In this document: piece after piece, positions 50,450-58,613 of the stretch
Numbering within the stretch: position 1 is the first letter of the stretch
Layout of the letters: the number at the start of each line of letters is the position of its first letter
Source: JAAXIE01 sp965263155
GTDB taxonomy: Bacteria; Chloroflexota; Dehalococcoidia; Lucifugimonadales; JAAXIE01
Length of the DNA stretch: 64,000 bases
Assembly (NCBI GenBank): GCA_965263155.1
Contig: OZ253586.1
Location: forward strand, 1,054,001 to 1,118,000
Direction: 5' to 3'
Translations under genes and position numbers: made by a program
Notes under the pieces: generated by a model
The model's database searches: none
The model's input: the letters and a program-made list of their open reading frames with translations, nothing else
Told to the model about the DNA's origin: nothing

Positions 50450-51331
50450 CTAGCCCACTAGGTCAGCCAACCTGTCCAGCTGGTCCATGCCCCTCACCGT
50501 GGGGAGAATCATCAGTTCGTCCATTCCTGCGCTGCCGTAGTCACGCATGGCGTCCTTCACCTTTTCGGGCGTGCCCAAGATGCCTTGGGCGATGAATTCG
50601 GCCGCTGGACCCATCTGCGAGTAGTAGTGGCGGAGGTAGTTAGCCCCCTCATCGGCAGTGCCTTGTCCCAGAGCGTAGTAGACCAAGCCCACCAATCGGG
50701 GGCGACCCTCGCGCCCTGCCTCGGACCAAGAGTTCTCAGCGATGGCGTACTGGTCCATGAGCTCTTGAGGGTTTGCCGGGGCGGCTAAGAAGCCGTCGGC
50801 CCAGCGTCCCACACGGCTGATCGCCCGGCGGTCCCGTCCGCCGATGAGCACCTCCGGTCCCCCGGCACGGGCTGGCGCTGGCCCGACAGGGCCAGTGTCG
50901 TCTGACAAGGCTTCGCCCGACCAGACCTTGCGCATCAGGTCCAATTGCTGCTCGAAGCGGCGCCCACGGCCTTGGTAGGGAGCTGGGGCTGCGCGGAAGT
51001 CGTCCTGCCGCCGCCCGATGCCCAGTCCCAGGCTTAAGCGGCCACCGGAGAAGGCGTCGAGAGTGGCCGCCTCCTTGGCCAACACCCCCGCGTTCCGCAG
51101 GCTGGCCAGTACCAGCGTGGTGGCAAGGCCCACCCTCTGAGTGACCGAGGCCACGGCCGCCAACGTGATCATCGGCTCGTAGCAGGGAAAGACGATGCGG
51201 TCGATGACGGCGACGCTGGAAAACGGTCCTTCGTCAGCCTTCTGCGCCCACTCCACTATTTCCGAAGCACTGACGCCAGGCAGGGCTGCTGGCAGGCCAA
51301 TGCCGATTTTCATGCTGTTGCTGGTGGTCAT
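50450..51331 (-). CDS. LLM-class flavin/F420-dependent oxidoreductase
   Basis: 293-aa luciferase-like monooxygenase-fold protein. Typical segments: IGIGLPAALPGVSASEIVEWAQKAD, LAAVASVTQRVGLATTLVLASLRN, ATLDAFSGGRLSLGLGIGRRQDDF, and ISRVGRWADGFLA. The sequence is of the F420/FMN-dependent group; cofactor is not decided by what I see. It is 73 bases downstream of the M20 gene on the same strand. Confidence 0.9.
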   Translation of the reverse strand: MTTSNSMKIGIGLPAALPGVSASEIVEWAQKADEGPFSSVAVIDRIVFPCYEPMITLAAVASVTQRVGLATTLVLASLRNAGVLAKEAATLDAFSGGRLSLGLGIGRRQDDFRAAPAPYQGRGRRFEQQLDLMRKVWSGEALSDDTGPVGPAPARAGGPEVLIGGRDRRAISRVGRWADGFLAAPANPQELMDQYAIAENSWSEAGREGRPRLVGLVYYALGQGTADEGANYLRHYYSQMGPAAEFIAQGILGTPEKVKDAMRDYGSAGMDELMILPTVRGMDQLDRLADLVG

Positions 51332-51404
51332 GGTTAGTCTCAGACTCCTTCCCAGTAGGCGTGATCAAACTGGCCCAGATGCATCATGGCCTCGGCTCGG
51401 TAGC

Positions 51405-52739
51405 TTAGCGTGCCCCATCGAACGTCTCATCCTTCGCGAACCCACGCAGGAAGCGGAGGTACTCGTCCTTGTTCATGGCCGGCTTGTGGTTAGACATGAT
51501 GCGCCCAGCCTCGGCGGCCCCATTCGACAGAAGATCAACCACTGTGCCGGCGAGTGCCTTGGCGGCGGTCAGCACGCCAAGCTGGTAGTCCTCGACCAGA
51601 AAGTCGCTGCCGTGTGCTACGCCACTGCAACCCCCGGCATAGGGCTGGATCAAGGGCATCAGATGGCTGATGTCGCCCATGTCGGTGGAGGTTCCCCGGT
51701 GAGGGACATGCCCCACGTTGTCTGCGCCAACCAAGCCGTTGGCGTTCTCCTCGAACACCTTCGACAGGTTGTCGTCTTGCCGCAGGGGCAAATATCCAGG
51801 AATAGTCTGAATCTTCACTCTGCCGCCCACCGCCATAGCCCCAGCCTTCAGAGCACGGTCCACCTTGATGTTAGCGTCGGTGATGGCCTCTAGGGTCTTG
51901 CCCCGCACGAAGGTCTCCATCCGCACATCGGCGGGCACGGCGCTGACGGCCTCACCGCCCTTGGTGATGATGGGGTGCACCCGCACCGTGTCGTCATCGC
52001 GGAAGGTCTCGCGGTTGGCGTTGATGGCTGCCATGGCTAGAGAGGCGGCGTTCAGGGCGTTGATGCCCAGATGTGGCGCCCCTCCCGCATGAGCTCCGCG
52101 ACCCAGAAACTGTATCCGCTTGGCAACCAAGCCGTTGTTGGTGCCACCCATGCCAATCATCTTGTCGGGGGCATTGGCCGAGCTATGCACCAGCAGGGTT
52201 ACGTCCACGTCGTCGAACTCGCCCAGTCTCACCAGTTCCGGCTTGCCCCCTAGGAACTCGATCTTGCCCTGTTGGCGCATCTCGTCGCGCCACTCGATTT
52301 CGATAAACTCCTCTGCTGGCACGGCCATAAACGTGACTCGTCCGCCAAGGTCGGGCATGACCCCGGAGTGCTTGAGGGCAGTGGCCACACCCAGCATCAT
52401 GCCGATCTGAGCGTGGTGTCCGCAGGCGTGGGCCGCTCCGGTGCCTGGGTCAGCGTGGGGATGGTCGTTGACCAAGAGGGAGTCTAGCTCGCCCAACACG
52501 GCAATGGCTGGGCCTTCGCTCCCTCCCGATAGCGAGCCTTTGACGCCGGTGAGGGCTAGGCCTTCTCGACAGGATATGTCCAAGCCCCGCAAACGCTCGG
52601 CCACCAGTTGGGACGTGCGCACCTCGCGGTAGCCCGCCTCAGGGTGGGCCAGAATCTCGCGTGCTACCCCGACTATCTCATCGGCTCGGGCGTCGATCTC
52701 AGCGAAAACCCGGTCCTTAATCTCCTGTGTCGACGCCAT
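51405..52739 (-). CDS. M20-family amidohydrolase (AbgB-like)
   Basis: 444 aa. M20 peptidase/amidohydrolase family with GTGAAHACGHHAQIGMMLG (metal His/Asp region), AVPAEEFIE (Glu), GRGAHAGGAPHLGINALNA (dimerisation domain) and HRGTSTDMGDISHLMP. The last features resemble aminobenzoyl-glutamate hydrolase subunit B and indole-3-acetyl-amino-acid hydrolases. ATG 52739 is followed upstream by AGGAGGCACCC. Presumed amide-bond hydrolysis of small N-acyl amino acids. Confidence 0.9.
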   Translation of the reverse strand: MASTQEIKDRVFAEIDARADEIVGVAREILAHPEAGYREVRTSQLVAERLRGLDISCREGLALTGVKGSLSGGSEGPAIAVLGELDSLLVNDHPHADPGTGAAHACGHHAQIGMMLGVATALKHSGVMPDLGGRVTFMAVPAEEFIEIEWRDEMRQQGKIEFLGGKPELVRLGEFDDVDVTLLVHSSANAPDKMIGMGGTNNGLVAKRIQFLGRGAHAGGAPHLGINALNAASLAMAAINANRETFRDDDTVRVHPIITKGGEAVSAVPADVRMETFVRGKTLEAITDANIKVDRALKAGAMAVGGRVKIQTIPGYLPLRQDDNLSKVFEENANGLVGADNVGHVPHRGTSTDMGDISHLMPLIQPYAGGCSGVAHGSDFLVEDYQLGVLTAAKALAGTVVDLLSNGAAEAGRIMSNHKPAMNKDEYLRFLRGFAKDETFDGAR

Positions 52740-52817
52740 GGGTGCCTCCTTGGTGGGTGGTCGGGTCCGTATAGATTCTGTCAGTCACATTATACGAAGG
52801 CAATTCTCGAACAAGTT

Positions 52818-53090
52818 TCATTTGCCTTCAGGGGTGCCGTTTGGGGGCGGTGGCACAGTGCCCGACTCAATCATCTCCTTAATGGCAGGATGGGCTTCTA
52901 CCCAAGCCCTTACGGCGTCATCGCGCTCTTGCTGTGCCTTTTGTCGCTCTCTCTTCAGTTCCCTTCGTTGGAGGTACCTGAAGGTAGCTGGGATCAATAG
53001 CATAGTCAGCGAACCTCCAAGCTCAACTAACACCGCAGCGGTGACGGCGATGCCGGCCGATACCGCTACAATCGAGCCTCCGGTATGCAA
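52818..53090 (-). CDS. Small membrane protein, unknown
   Basis: 90 aa from a TTG start (tentative). Residues about 6-40 (IVAVSAGIAVTAAVLVELGGSLTMLLIPATF) form one or two membrane helices, followed by a strongly charged coiled segment (RRELKRERQKAQQERDDAVRAW) and a Pro-rich tail. No family recognised. Real status is supported by amino-acid composition only. Confidence 0.45.
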   Translation of the reverse strand: MHTGGSIVAVSAGIAVTAAVLVELGGSLTMLLIPATFRYLQRRELKRERQKAQQERDDAVRAWVEAHPAIKEMIESGTVPPPPNGTPEGK

Positions 53091-53206
53091 GCCGTCCGTC
53101 GATGCCAGTTGTCCCGATGGGCTAGGGCCAGCCCTATGGCCACTCCGAAATAGACCAGGTAGTAGGTAATCCAGTACCGGCTAAGAATCCCTGCATCCCT
53201 GTCCAT
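53066..53206 (-). CDS. Tiny hydrophobic protein, doubtful
   Basis: 46 aa beginning MDRDAGILSRYWITYYLVYFGVAIGLALAHRD, with one clear membrane helix; ends inside the next small gene by 25 bases. GGCGAG lies upstream of the ATG. May pair with the following small membrane protein or be spurious. Confidence 0.3.
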   Translation of the reverse strand: MDRDAGILSRYWITYYLVYFGVAIGLALAHRDNWHRRTACIPEARL

Positions 53207-53295
53207 CTCGCCAAGGCAGTGTACCATAGACAAGCTGACTCGACCCTCGACGGGGGTCATGTTACGATGCCTGCACCTTATATCTGAGGAGCATT

Positions 53296-53688
53296 ATGGC
53301 TGAGTTCGTTTACGACCATATACATGTGCGCAGCCCCGACCCGGAGGGGACGGGCAAGTGGTACGAGAACATGTTCGGCGCCACCATCATACGAACACCA
53401 CGAGACGGCGGGCCTGACCGTGTCGACCTGAACCTCGACGGGCTGATGGTGTTCATCGCAGGACCGCCCGATTCGGGGACCATCCCCGACGGCACTAGCG
53501 ACCCCCACTATGGCCTCGACCACTTCGGCCTGCGGGTGGAGAACCTCGACCAGACCGTCGCCACCATGAAGTCCAAGGGCGCCCAGTTCGCCGTGGAGCC
53601 GGTGCAATTCCGCCCCGACGTCAAACTGGCCTTCGTTTGGGCACCCGACGGTGTGCGGATTGAGCTGCTTGAACGTATGGCGGCCTAG
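53296..53688 (+). CDS. VOC-family protein
   Basis: 130 aa with two VOC modules: VYDHIHVRSPDPEGTGKWYENMFGATI at the start, metal-site His in DHIHV, GLDHFGLRVENLDQTVATMKSKG in the middle and FVWAPDGVRIELLER at the end with the Glu ligand. GAGGAGC precedes ATG 53296. Superfamily function is undetermined. It is followed, after a 199-base spacer with inverted repeats, by an amidohydrolase. Confidence 0.88.
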   Translation: MAEFVYDHIHVRSPDPEGTGKWYENMFGATIIRTPRDGGPDRVDLNLDGLMVFIAGPPDSGTIPDGTSDPHYGLDHFGLRVENLDQTVATMKSKGAQFAVEPVQFRPDVKLAFVWAPDGVRIELLERMAA

Positions 53689-53745
53689 AGTCAATGGCCA
53701 TGAGCCGTCGGCTCTAGGCGTTTCGGTCCCGGGTGACACACTCGA

Positions 53746-53802
53746 CAACCACAAGAGTTATCCCTACAAGATCAGGCCGTAGGGGCAACCCTTGTGGTTG
53801 CC
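53746..53802. repeat. Inverted repeats in the spacer before the amidohydrolase
   Basis: CAACCACAAG (53746-53755) pairs with CTTGTGGTTG (53791-53800). The second arm also folds locally: GGCAACC (53784-53790) with GGTTGCC (53796-53802) around a 5-base loop. Two alternative hairpins are therefore mutually exclusive. The GGGCAACCCTTGTGGTTGCC type is a common dispersed repeat, so regulation is not required. Confidence 0.65.
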
Positions 53803-53887
53803 TGCGGACGCATACCCGTACCGCCCAAGGTCATCTGATGAGTCCCAAAGACACGAGCCCTAAAGATACAAAATAGGACAAAGCAAT

Positions 53888-54883
53888 ATGCGCGTCATCG
53901 ACATACACGCACACCTCACTCCCCAGTGCTTCTGGAAGGCCACAGAGAACGGCGGCGACTGGCATGGCATCACACGGGAGCTGGATGCCCGGGGGCATCA
54001 CACTGCCGTCGTGGCAGGGCGACCAGGCGGGTTGCCGCCCCGTGCCCGCTGGGACCCCGAGGAGCGCATCGCCGAGATGGAGTCTCTGGGAGTCGACGTG
54101 CATGTGGTCTCCCCCTACTCCGGCTTCTACAACTACCACCTCGACAGCTCAGTAGCCCAAGCCACCTGTCGCGACTATAACGACGAAATCAGCCACATGG
54201 CCCGTGCTTGGCCCGACCGGTTCGCCGGCTTGGGTTCCCTGCCCATGCAGGATATACCCGCCACCATTCGTGAACTTGAGCGCTGTATGGGCCCCCTCGG
54301 ACTCAAGGGCGCCATGATTAACGACCACATCAACGGACGCACCCTCGACGAGCCCGAGTTCATGCCCTTCTGGAAGGCCGCCGAAGAAACCGGCGCCCTG
54401 ATTTTCTTCCACCAAGGCGGCGGCACTACCGTCAACCAGCGCGCTGACCGCTACCACCTGCCCAACACCATCGGCAACCTGTCAGACCGTGCCATCACCT
54501 TCGCCACCCTCGTCTTCGGCGGCGTCATGGACGCCTGCCCCGACCTGAAAATATGCCTAGCCCACGGTGGCGGTTACACCTGCTACGGCATCGGCCGTAT
54601 GGACCGCGGCTGGCAGGTGCGCCCCGAAGCCCGCACTCACCTTTCCCGCCCACCCAGTGCCTACCTAAACCGCTTCTACTACGACTGCATCGTCTACACC
54701 GAGTCCGCCCTGCGCTTCCTCATCGACAGCGTCGGGATAGAGCGCGTCATCTTCGGCACCGACTGGCCCTACGACATGGTCTTCGACTGGCCCGTCTCCT
54801 GGATCCAAAGCTTGGAAAACATCACCCAAGAGGAAAAAGAACTGATCCTCTACAAGAACCTCGAGCGTCTGCTGGGGATTTAG
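53888..54883 (+). CDS. Amidohydrolase, ACMSD-like (paralogue 1)
   Basis: 331 aa. Metal ligands: DIHAH (His7, His9), IFFHQGG, CLAHGGGYTCYG and IFGTDWPYDM. The first 60 residues contain NGGDWHGITRELDARGHH, a long loop near the active site that also occurs in the paralogue at 58732 (GGDWHGFTVQKGGQGRH). The family includes decarboxylases and hydrolases of aromatic-ring cleavage products and nonoxidative decarboxylases. ATG 53888 has TAGGA upstream. The pair diverged after duplication; conservation is evident along the whole length. Confidence 0.9.
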   Translation: MRVIDIHAHLTPQCFWKATENGGDWHGITRELDARGHHTAVVAGRPGGLPPRARWDPEERIAEMESLGVDVHVVSPYSGFYNYHLDSSVAQATCRDYNDEISHMARAWPDRFAGLGSLPMQDIPATIRELERCMGPLGLKGAMINDHINGRTLDEPEFMPFWKAAEETGALIFFHQGGGTTVNQRADRYHLPNTIGNLSDRAITFATLVFGGVMDACPDLKICLAHGGGYTCYGIGRMDRGWQVRPEARTHLSRPPSAYLNRFYYDCIVYTESALRFLIDSVGIERVIFGTDWPYDMVFDWPVSWIQSLENITQEEKELILYKNLERLLGI

Positions 54884-54901
54884 GCGAGTCGAGTCCGGCC
54901 G

Positions 54902-56062
54902 GTGCTTCGGCGAGTTGGTCGCAAGCGTCTCTTCATCCTGTTCCTATCCGTCCTCTTCCTCCTAGCAGCCATCAATTTCGGTGTGTCTTGGTACTACTCC
55001 GGCGTCCTGAATAAACTCGCCCTAGAGATCAGACAAGCCGAGACGCAATACAACCTCACCGCATCCGCCATCGGTGAGGGTCTGGTCAAGCTGGAGAATG
55101 GCTCTGACGATGGCGAGTGGAGGTCGCCCGGCAAGTGGGGGCTTAGTTGGGATGACGATAGTGGGATGAGCGGCAGTGGAATGATCGGAGACATCGTGGA
55201 GCAGGGAGACGACTTCCTAGTCCGGCAGTTCACCCTAGCAGATGGAGACTCGCCCCGCTCCGCCCCCGCCGTGGTGTCCGGCGGTCTCTACCCCCGCGAT
55301 CCCTACTTAGCCTTTGGCATCGAGTACGAGGAAATCGAATACGAAACACCCTTGGGAATGCAGGACGCATGGCGCTTTGACGGACGCGACGACACATGGG
55401 CAATCTTCGTACACGGTCTTCGAGGCCAACCCGCAGACGGTCTGTCCTCGTTGCCTGTCCTGAACCACCTCGGCATCCCAGCCCTTTTCATCACCTACCG
55501 TAACGACAAAGGCCAGCCTCAAGACCCAAGCGGTGTCCATCAGTACGGCCTCACCGAATGGCAAGACCTCCACGCCGCCGTGGAGTACGCCCTCTCCCAG
55601 CCCGGCGCCAAGGACGTTGTGCTGATCGGCCTTAGCATGGGCGGCGCAATAGCAGTGAAGTTCCTCTATGAGTCCCCTTTGGCCTCTTCAGTGACCGGTG
55701 TGGTTTTGGACTCTCCCGTAATGGATTTCAATGCCCTAGTGGAACTGGGAGCGCGTGAACGCAACCTTCCCGGTTTCGTCGCCGCTACGCTGAAATGGCT
55801 CGCCACCCTCCGGTCCGGCGTGAACTGGGAAGCCATGGATTACTTGAAAGCCACTGACCGCCTCAACGCTCCCATCCTCCTCATCCACGGAGAAAACGAC
55901 GCCCGCGTCCCCATCGAGACGAGCAACAAGCTATCCGAACTCCGCCCCGACCTCATCACCTACACCGTCTACCCCGACACCACCCACGCCGGCGCATGGA
56001 ACACCGATTCCGCCCGCTACGACCAAGAACTCAAGGAGTTCCTCCTCCGCACCGCCAAATAA
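54902..56062 (+). CDS. Membrane-anchored alpha/beta hydrolase
   Basis: 386 aa. Hydrophobic segment at about 10-30 (LFILFLSVLFLLAAINFGVSW) makes a signal anchor; the rest is outside. Alpha/beta-hydrolase features: FVHGLRGQ, nucleophile elbow GLSMGGAIAV, acid in HGENDARVPIE and His in THAGAWN. Related to the BAAT/YqkD-type hydrolases (DUF818-like peptidase-esterases). GTG start 54902 is 18 bases after the amidohydrolase stop, so probably co-transcribed. Substrate unknown. Confidence 0.86.
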   Translation: MLRRVGRKRLFILFLSVLFLLAAINFGVSWYYSGVLNKLALEIRQAETQYNLTASAIGEGLVKLENGSDDGEWRSPGKWGLSWDDDSGMSGSGMIGDIVEQGDDFLVRQFTLADGDSPRSAPAVVSGGLYPRDPYLAFGIEYEEIEYETPLGMQDAWRFDGRDDTWAIFVHGLRGQPADGLSSLPVLNHLGIPALFITYRNDKGQPQDPSGVHQYGLTEWQDLHAAVEYALSQPGAKDVVLIGLSMGGAIAVKFLYESPLASSVTGVVLDSPVMDFNALVELGARERNLPGFVAATLKWLATLRSGVNWEAMDYLKATDRLNAPILLIHGENDARVPIETSNKLSELRPDLITYTVYPDTTHAGAWNTDSARYDQELKEFLLRTAK

Positions 56063-56177
56063 GCCCGGTACGCATCCAGACAGAGAGAAAGAACTGGCCC
56101 CCGCACTAAAACTCGAGTGCACTTGGCGACCTAACACCCTTTGTTGCGATCCTCCCTGTCATAACGCCGCTTCCGTC

Positions 56178-56197
56178 ATTGCGGCGAAAGCCGCAAT
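56178..56197. repeat. Dispersed hairpin repeat, copy 1
   Basis: ATTGCGGC and GCCGCAAT form a perfect 8-bp stem on a GAAA tetraloop, flanked by CGTC and CCA. Same frame of bases as copy 2 at 56305, with compensatory arm changes. Confidence 0.7.
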
Positions 56198-56304
56198 CCA
56201 GAGGGACCCGCCTCTCCGTCGTTGCCATGAACAAGACTTCCAAACCTATAATCCGTCCTTGCCATGAAATAGCCTCCAGGCTGTGTCCAACCGCCGCTCC
56301 CGTC

Positions 56305-56324
56305 ATTCCCGCGGAGGCGGGAAT
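56305..56324. repeat. Dispersed hairpin repeat, copy 2
   Basis: ATTCCCGC and GCGGGAAT form a perfect 8-bp stem on a GGAG loop, flanked by CGTC and CCA. This CATTCCCGC-GCGGGAATCC type is a widespread intergenic repeat in bacterial genomes. Confidence 0.75.
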
Positions 56325-56484
56325 CCACGGCCTCGACCCGCTCACAACTGGGCCACACATAGGACAACCGCCCCCATTCCGAGGTACAGGCCATCGGGCA
56401 ACAAGGGCAAGAGTATGCCTACATTACTGCATCGAGTCGACCTCTCCCGACCAATCGCCGCAGAAGAAACCAACCGAGAGCCTG

Positions 56485-56513
56485 TTGTCGCATTAGTGGG
56501 GCCGTGCTAGAAT
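56485..56513 (+). promoter_or_regulatory. Promoter for the candidate structured RNA
   Basis: TTGTCG (56485-56490), exact 17-base spacer, TAGAAT (56508-56513). Four and five matches to consensus with optimal spacing. Predicted start at about 56519-56521. Confidence 0.5.
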
Positions 56514-56519
56514 CTCTCT

Positions 56520-56655
56520 GATTACCTTACCGGAGGCAGAAGCCGGGCTCCCTCCTGGTAGAGCCCGCCCTCTATGTTGTTAGCCAAGCTCCCGCTTATT
56601 CCTAGACGCCACCCTTGGTACCTGTGTGGCTATAGGCGTCAGCCCCCCCTTTTTG
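56520..56655 (+). ncRNA. Candidate structured small RNA or long leader
   Basis: Between a good promoter and a hairpin-T-tract end there is a 135-base non-coding stretch. Internal pairing: CGGGCTC with GAGCCCG (7 bp) and the competing GGAGG with CCTCC nearby; the 3' end has GACGCC (56605-56610) with GGCGTC (56635-56640), alternatively GCCAC with GTGGC, then C7T5 (56645-56654). The size and layout suit an sRNA or an attenuator for the membrane protein 175 bases downstream. It does not match 6S, SRP, tmRNA or RNase P consensus as I know them. Confidence 0.4.
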
Positions 56656-56829
56656 GGTTGTACCCCTGTGCGCTACTTTAGTCCCCCTTTGTCCGTACCA
56701 GAGTTTGGTTATATCGCCACTTTTGTTGGTAGTGTCAAATTCCTCGTCTTGAGATTTCTTTGGGTAGTAACTTTGGTGCGGTGTGAAGAGGCAAGCATTT
56801 TTCATCATGATGGCCAATGGAGGTAGAGG

Positions 56830-57297
56830 ATGGGAGAATATCCCGAGATAACACGCAAAGGTTTAATGCTCAGCGGAGCCATGCACGAAACCATCGGGGC
56901 TCTGCTCGGATTGATGGCGGCGGCAACAATTATCCTGCTAAGCCGTTTCCTTGGGTACGCGGAGACATACCTAATTTGCCTAGGCGTTATCTTGGTGGTT
57001 AGGTATTTATTTACCATCGCTTACGCTTGGATGGTCAGATTCCATTGCACAAGAGGACGCGGCAAAGAACACGGAATGGAAGGCTACCTCTTAGGTGACC
57101 ATAGGATGTTGAACGCAGCTACAGCTGCGTTCGGGACTTGTCTAACCGCTGTGACCGTCGTGACGATGACAGGCGACTCACCGGGATGGATGACTGAGTG
57201 GTGGGTCCTATTACTTGGTTCCGCTATTCTTGGCTCGACGGTCAACAAGTTGCTGGTCATCTTCACGCCCGCCTTGGTTTATAGAAGACCGCGCTAA
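56830..57297 (+). CDS. Conserved-looking integral membrane protein, unknown
   Basis: 155 aa with about four membrane helices (HETIGALLGLMAAATIILLS, YLICLGVILVVRYLFTIAYAW, ATAAFGTCLTAVTVVTM, WVLLLGSAILGSTVNKLLVIF) and a short charged loop (CTRGRGKEHGME). No family recognised. GGAGG sits 7 bases before ATG 56830. Composition AT-richer than neighbours. Confidence 0.65.
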   Translation: MGEYPEITRKGLMLSGAMHETIGALLGLMAAATIILLSRFLGYAETYLICLGVILVVRYLFTIAYAWMVRFHCTRGRGKEHGMEGYLLGDHRMLNAATAAFGTCLTAVTVVTMTGDSPGWMTEWWVLLLGSAILGSTVNKLLVIFTPALVYRRPR

Positions 57298-57487
57298 AAA
57301 TAGACCTTTCGGAGGCTGGTCGCGGACGACTAGAACACAAGCGTCCCGAGCAGGGTGCACATCTCGCACTGTCGGAGTAAGAATGGGCATGAAAAATTGG
57401 AAATCATAAAGGACGCCCCGTCTTCAAAAGCGTTGGCTCCTCCAGCAGCAAGGCAAGAAGCAAACCAGTAGGTCGGTTGGAAGGACA

Positions 57488-58075
57488 GTGGTAGCTAAAT
57501 CAGCATTACTTCTGACCTTACCCCCCACCCTCTTCACCCTCGCCCTCTTCTACGACACCCTCCCGGGTGACCACGCCCTCCTCAACACCCTCCGTATCCA
57601 CCACGACCCTCTGCGCAACTTCTTCGCTTGGTTCGACATCAATCCCGCAGCCAGCCTCTCCATGACCGCCTTCTTGCTGTTAGTGTGTCTGGCCCGTCGA
57701 CACGTACGGGACGCCCTCGCCGTACTCCTCATCCTCCCAGCCCAAGGCCTCGTCATCGTCCTCCCCAAGCTCTTCGTCGGCCGCCCCCGCCCTGAGGGCG
57801 CCCTCTTCGGCAACACCGACAGCTTCCCCAGCGGTACCGCTGCCACCGCCGTCCTCGTCCTCGGCCTAGCCATCTACTTCGCCGGGCTTCACATCACCCC
57901 CAACCGCCTGCGCATCCCCCTCCAAGCAGCCTTGATCGCAGCCATCATCGCCTTGGGTATCTTTCGCCTCTTGGCTGGCGAGCACTATCCCAGCGATGTC
58001 GTCGCAGGCAGGCTGGCTGGCCGGCACCCTGTCCCTCCTAGCAATCATCGTCCTCCACCGCCGCCTGCGCTCTAG
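57488..58075 (+). CDS. PAP2-family phosphatase, frameshifted near the C-terminus
   Basis: 195 aa as read. PAP2 motifs: KLFVGRPRP (Lys94...Arg101-Pro102), FPSGT (114-117, with Thr117 where the catalytic His of PSGH is expected), and R160-x5-H166-x3-D170 (FRLLAGEHYPSD). Five to six membrane helices. After VVAG (residue 174) the frame shifts: a duplicated AGGC at 58006-58013 puts the real last helix (GWLAGTLSLLAIIVLHRRL) in the next frame, ending at TGA 58098-58100. Without the duplication the protein would be 202 aa. Family acts on lipid phosphates such as undecaprenyl pyrophosphate. GTG/ATG start choice at 57488 is tentative. A strong terminator follows at 58163. Confidence 0.75.
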   Translation: MVAKSALLLTLPPTLFTLALFYDTLPGDHALLNTLRIHHDPLRNFFAWFDINPAASLSMTAFLLLVCLARRHVRDALAVLLILPAQGLVIVLPKLFVGRPRPEGALFGNTDSFPSGTAATAVLVLGLAIYFAGLHITPNRLRIPLQAALIAAIIALGIFRLLAGEHYPSDVVAGRLAGRHPVPPSNHRPPPPPAL

Positions 58076-58119
58076 AACCAGCGACAACTCCCCACCTTGA
58101 CCCCCGCGACACTTCCCCC

Positions 58120-58149
58120 TTGACGGGTCACGAATATTTGTTCTACCAT
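58120..58149 (+). promoter_or_regulatory. Weak promoter-like sequence just before the terminator
   Basis: TTGACG (58120-58125), 18-base spacer, TACCAT (58144-58149). A transcript from here would end at the terminator after about 45 bases and would be little more than its hairpin. May be chance. Confidence 0.25.
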
Positions 58150-58162
58150 CGGCCTAGAGTGC

Positions 58163-58204
58163 GCAGGGGACTGACCCCACAGGTCGGCCCCTGCTTTTCT
58201 TTTT
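58163..58204 (+). terminator. Intrinsic terminator
   Basis: GCAGGGG (58163-58169) with CCCCTGC (58188-58194), inner GACC (58173-58176) with GGTC (58182-58185), then TTTTCTTTTT (58195-58204). Textbook rho-independent form; ends transcription from the PAP2 gene. Confidence 0.85.
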
Positions 58205-58544
58205 GGCCCTGCACCTGTTCTCGAAAAACACCATGAGGCGAAGGTGGATGCGGATGGACCCCAGGATGCGCAAGGATGCGGCCATGCGTGGCAAGCTGCT
58301 CAGATTTGGCCCTGCGGCACATGCCGCGCGTTTTAGCTACGTCGTGCGGCAACAAATTAGAATTCCTCAATCGTCCTTGGCTGCCTCAAAGCTGGCTCCT
58401 ATCTGCGCAGCTACCAATCCCGTCGCAAAAGTATGCAGCAGGATTGAGGTGGGTATGTCAAAAGAATGGAATAAAAGTTGTATGACAGATACATCCGATT
58501 ACTACGGGAATACTACGAACGCGGTAACACGGTCCCACCGGCAG

Positions 58545-58613
58545 CTACGAAATTGGGAACGCCCGCTCCCGCCTGTTCCCATACCCCATCTACGAAAGTG
58601 GGAACACGTTCCC
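58545..58613 (+). promoter_or_regulatory. Operator-like repeats upstream of amidohydrolase paralogue 2
   Basis: CTACGAAATTGGGAAC (58545-58560) recurs as CTACGAAAGTGGGAAC (58590-58605), 15 of 16 identical. Each GGGAAC has a facing GTTCCC: TGGGAAC (58554-58560) with GTTCCCA (58575-58581), and GGGAAC-AC-GTTCCC (58600-58613). Four half-sites in 70 bases, about 120 bases before the start codon, suggest a dimeric regulator site. Confidence 0.45.

Larger units (their letters stand above)
56063..56829. other. Non-coding region with hairpin repeats and a candidate RNA
   Basis: 767 bases without a protein gene. It holds two related hairpin repeats (56178-56197, 56305-56324), a direct repeat TTGCCATGAA between them, then a strong promoter (56485-56513) followed by a structured stretch to 56655. 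The part 56656-56829 is AT-richer and leads to the ribosome site of the next gene (GGAGG at 56819). Confidence 0.6.

Noticed and set aside
56605..56640. TTGGTACCTGTG in the 3' hairpin of the candidate RNA resembles the T-box sequence TGGNACCGCG
   Set aside because: No stem I or specifier loop is recognisable upstream and the downstream gene is not an aminoacyl-tRNA synthetase, amino-acid transporter or biosynthetic gene that I recognise.
58600..58613. LexA/SOS box
   Set aside because: GAAC-N2-GTTC has a 2-base spacer whereas the Gram-positive-type box is GAAC-N4-GTTC; no SOS gene is adjacent.
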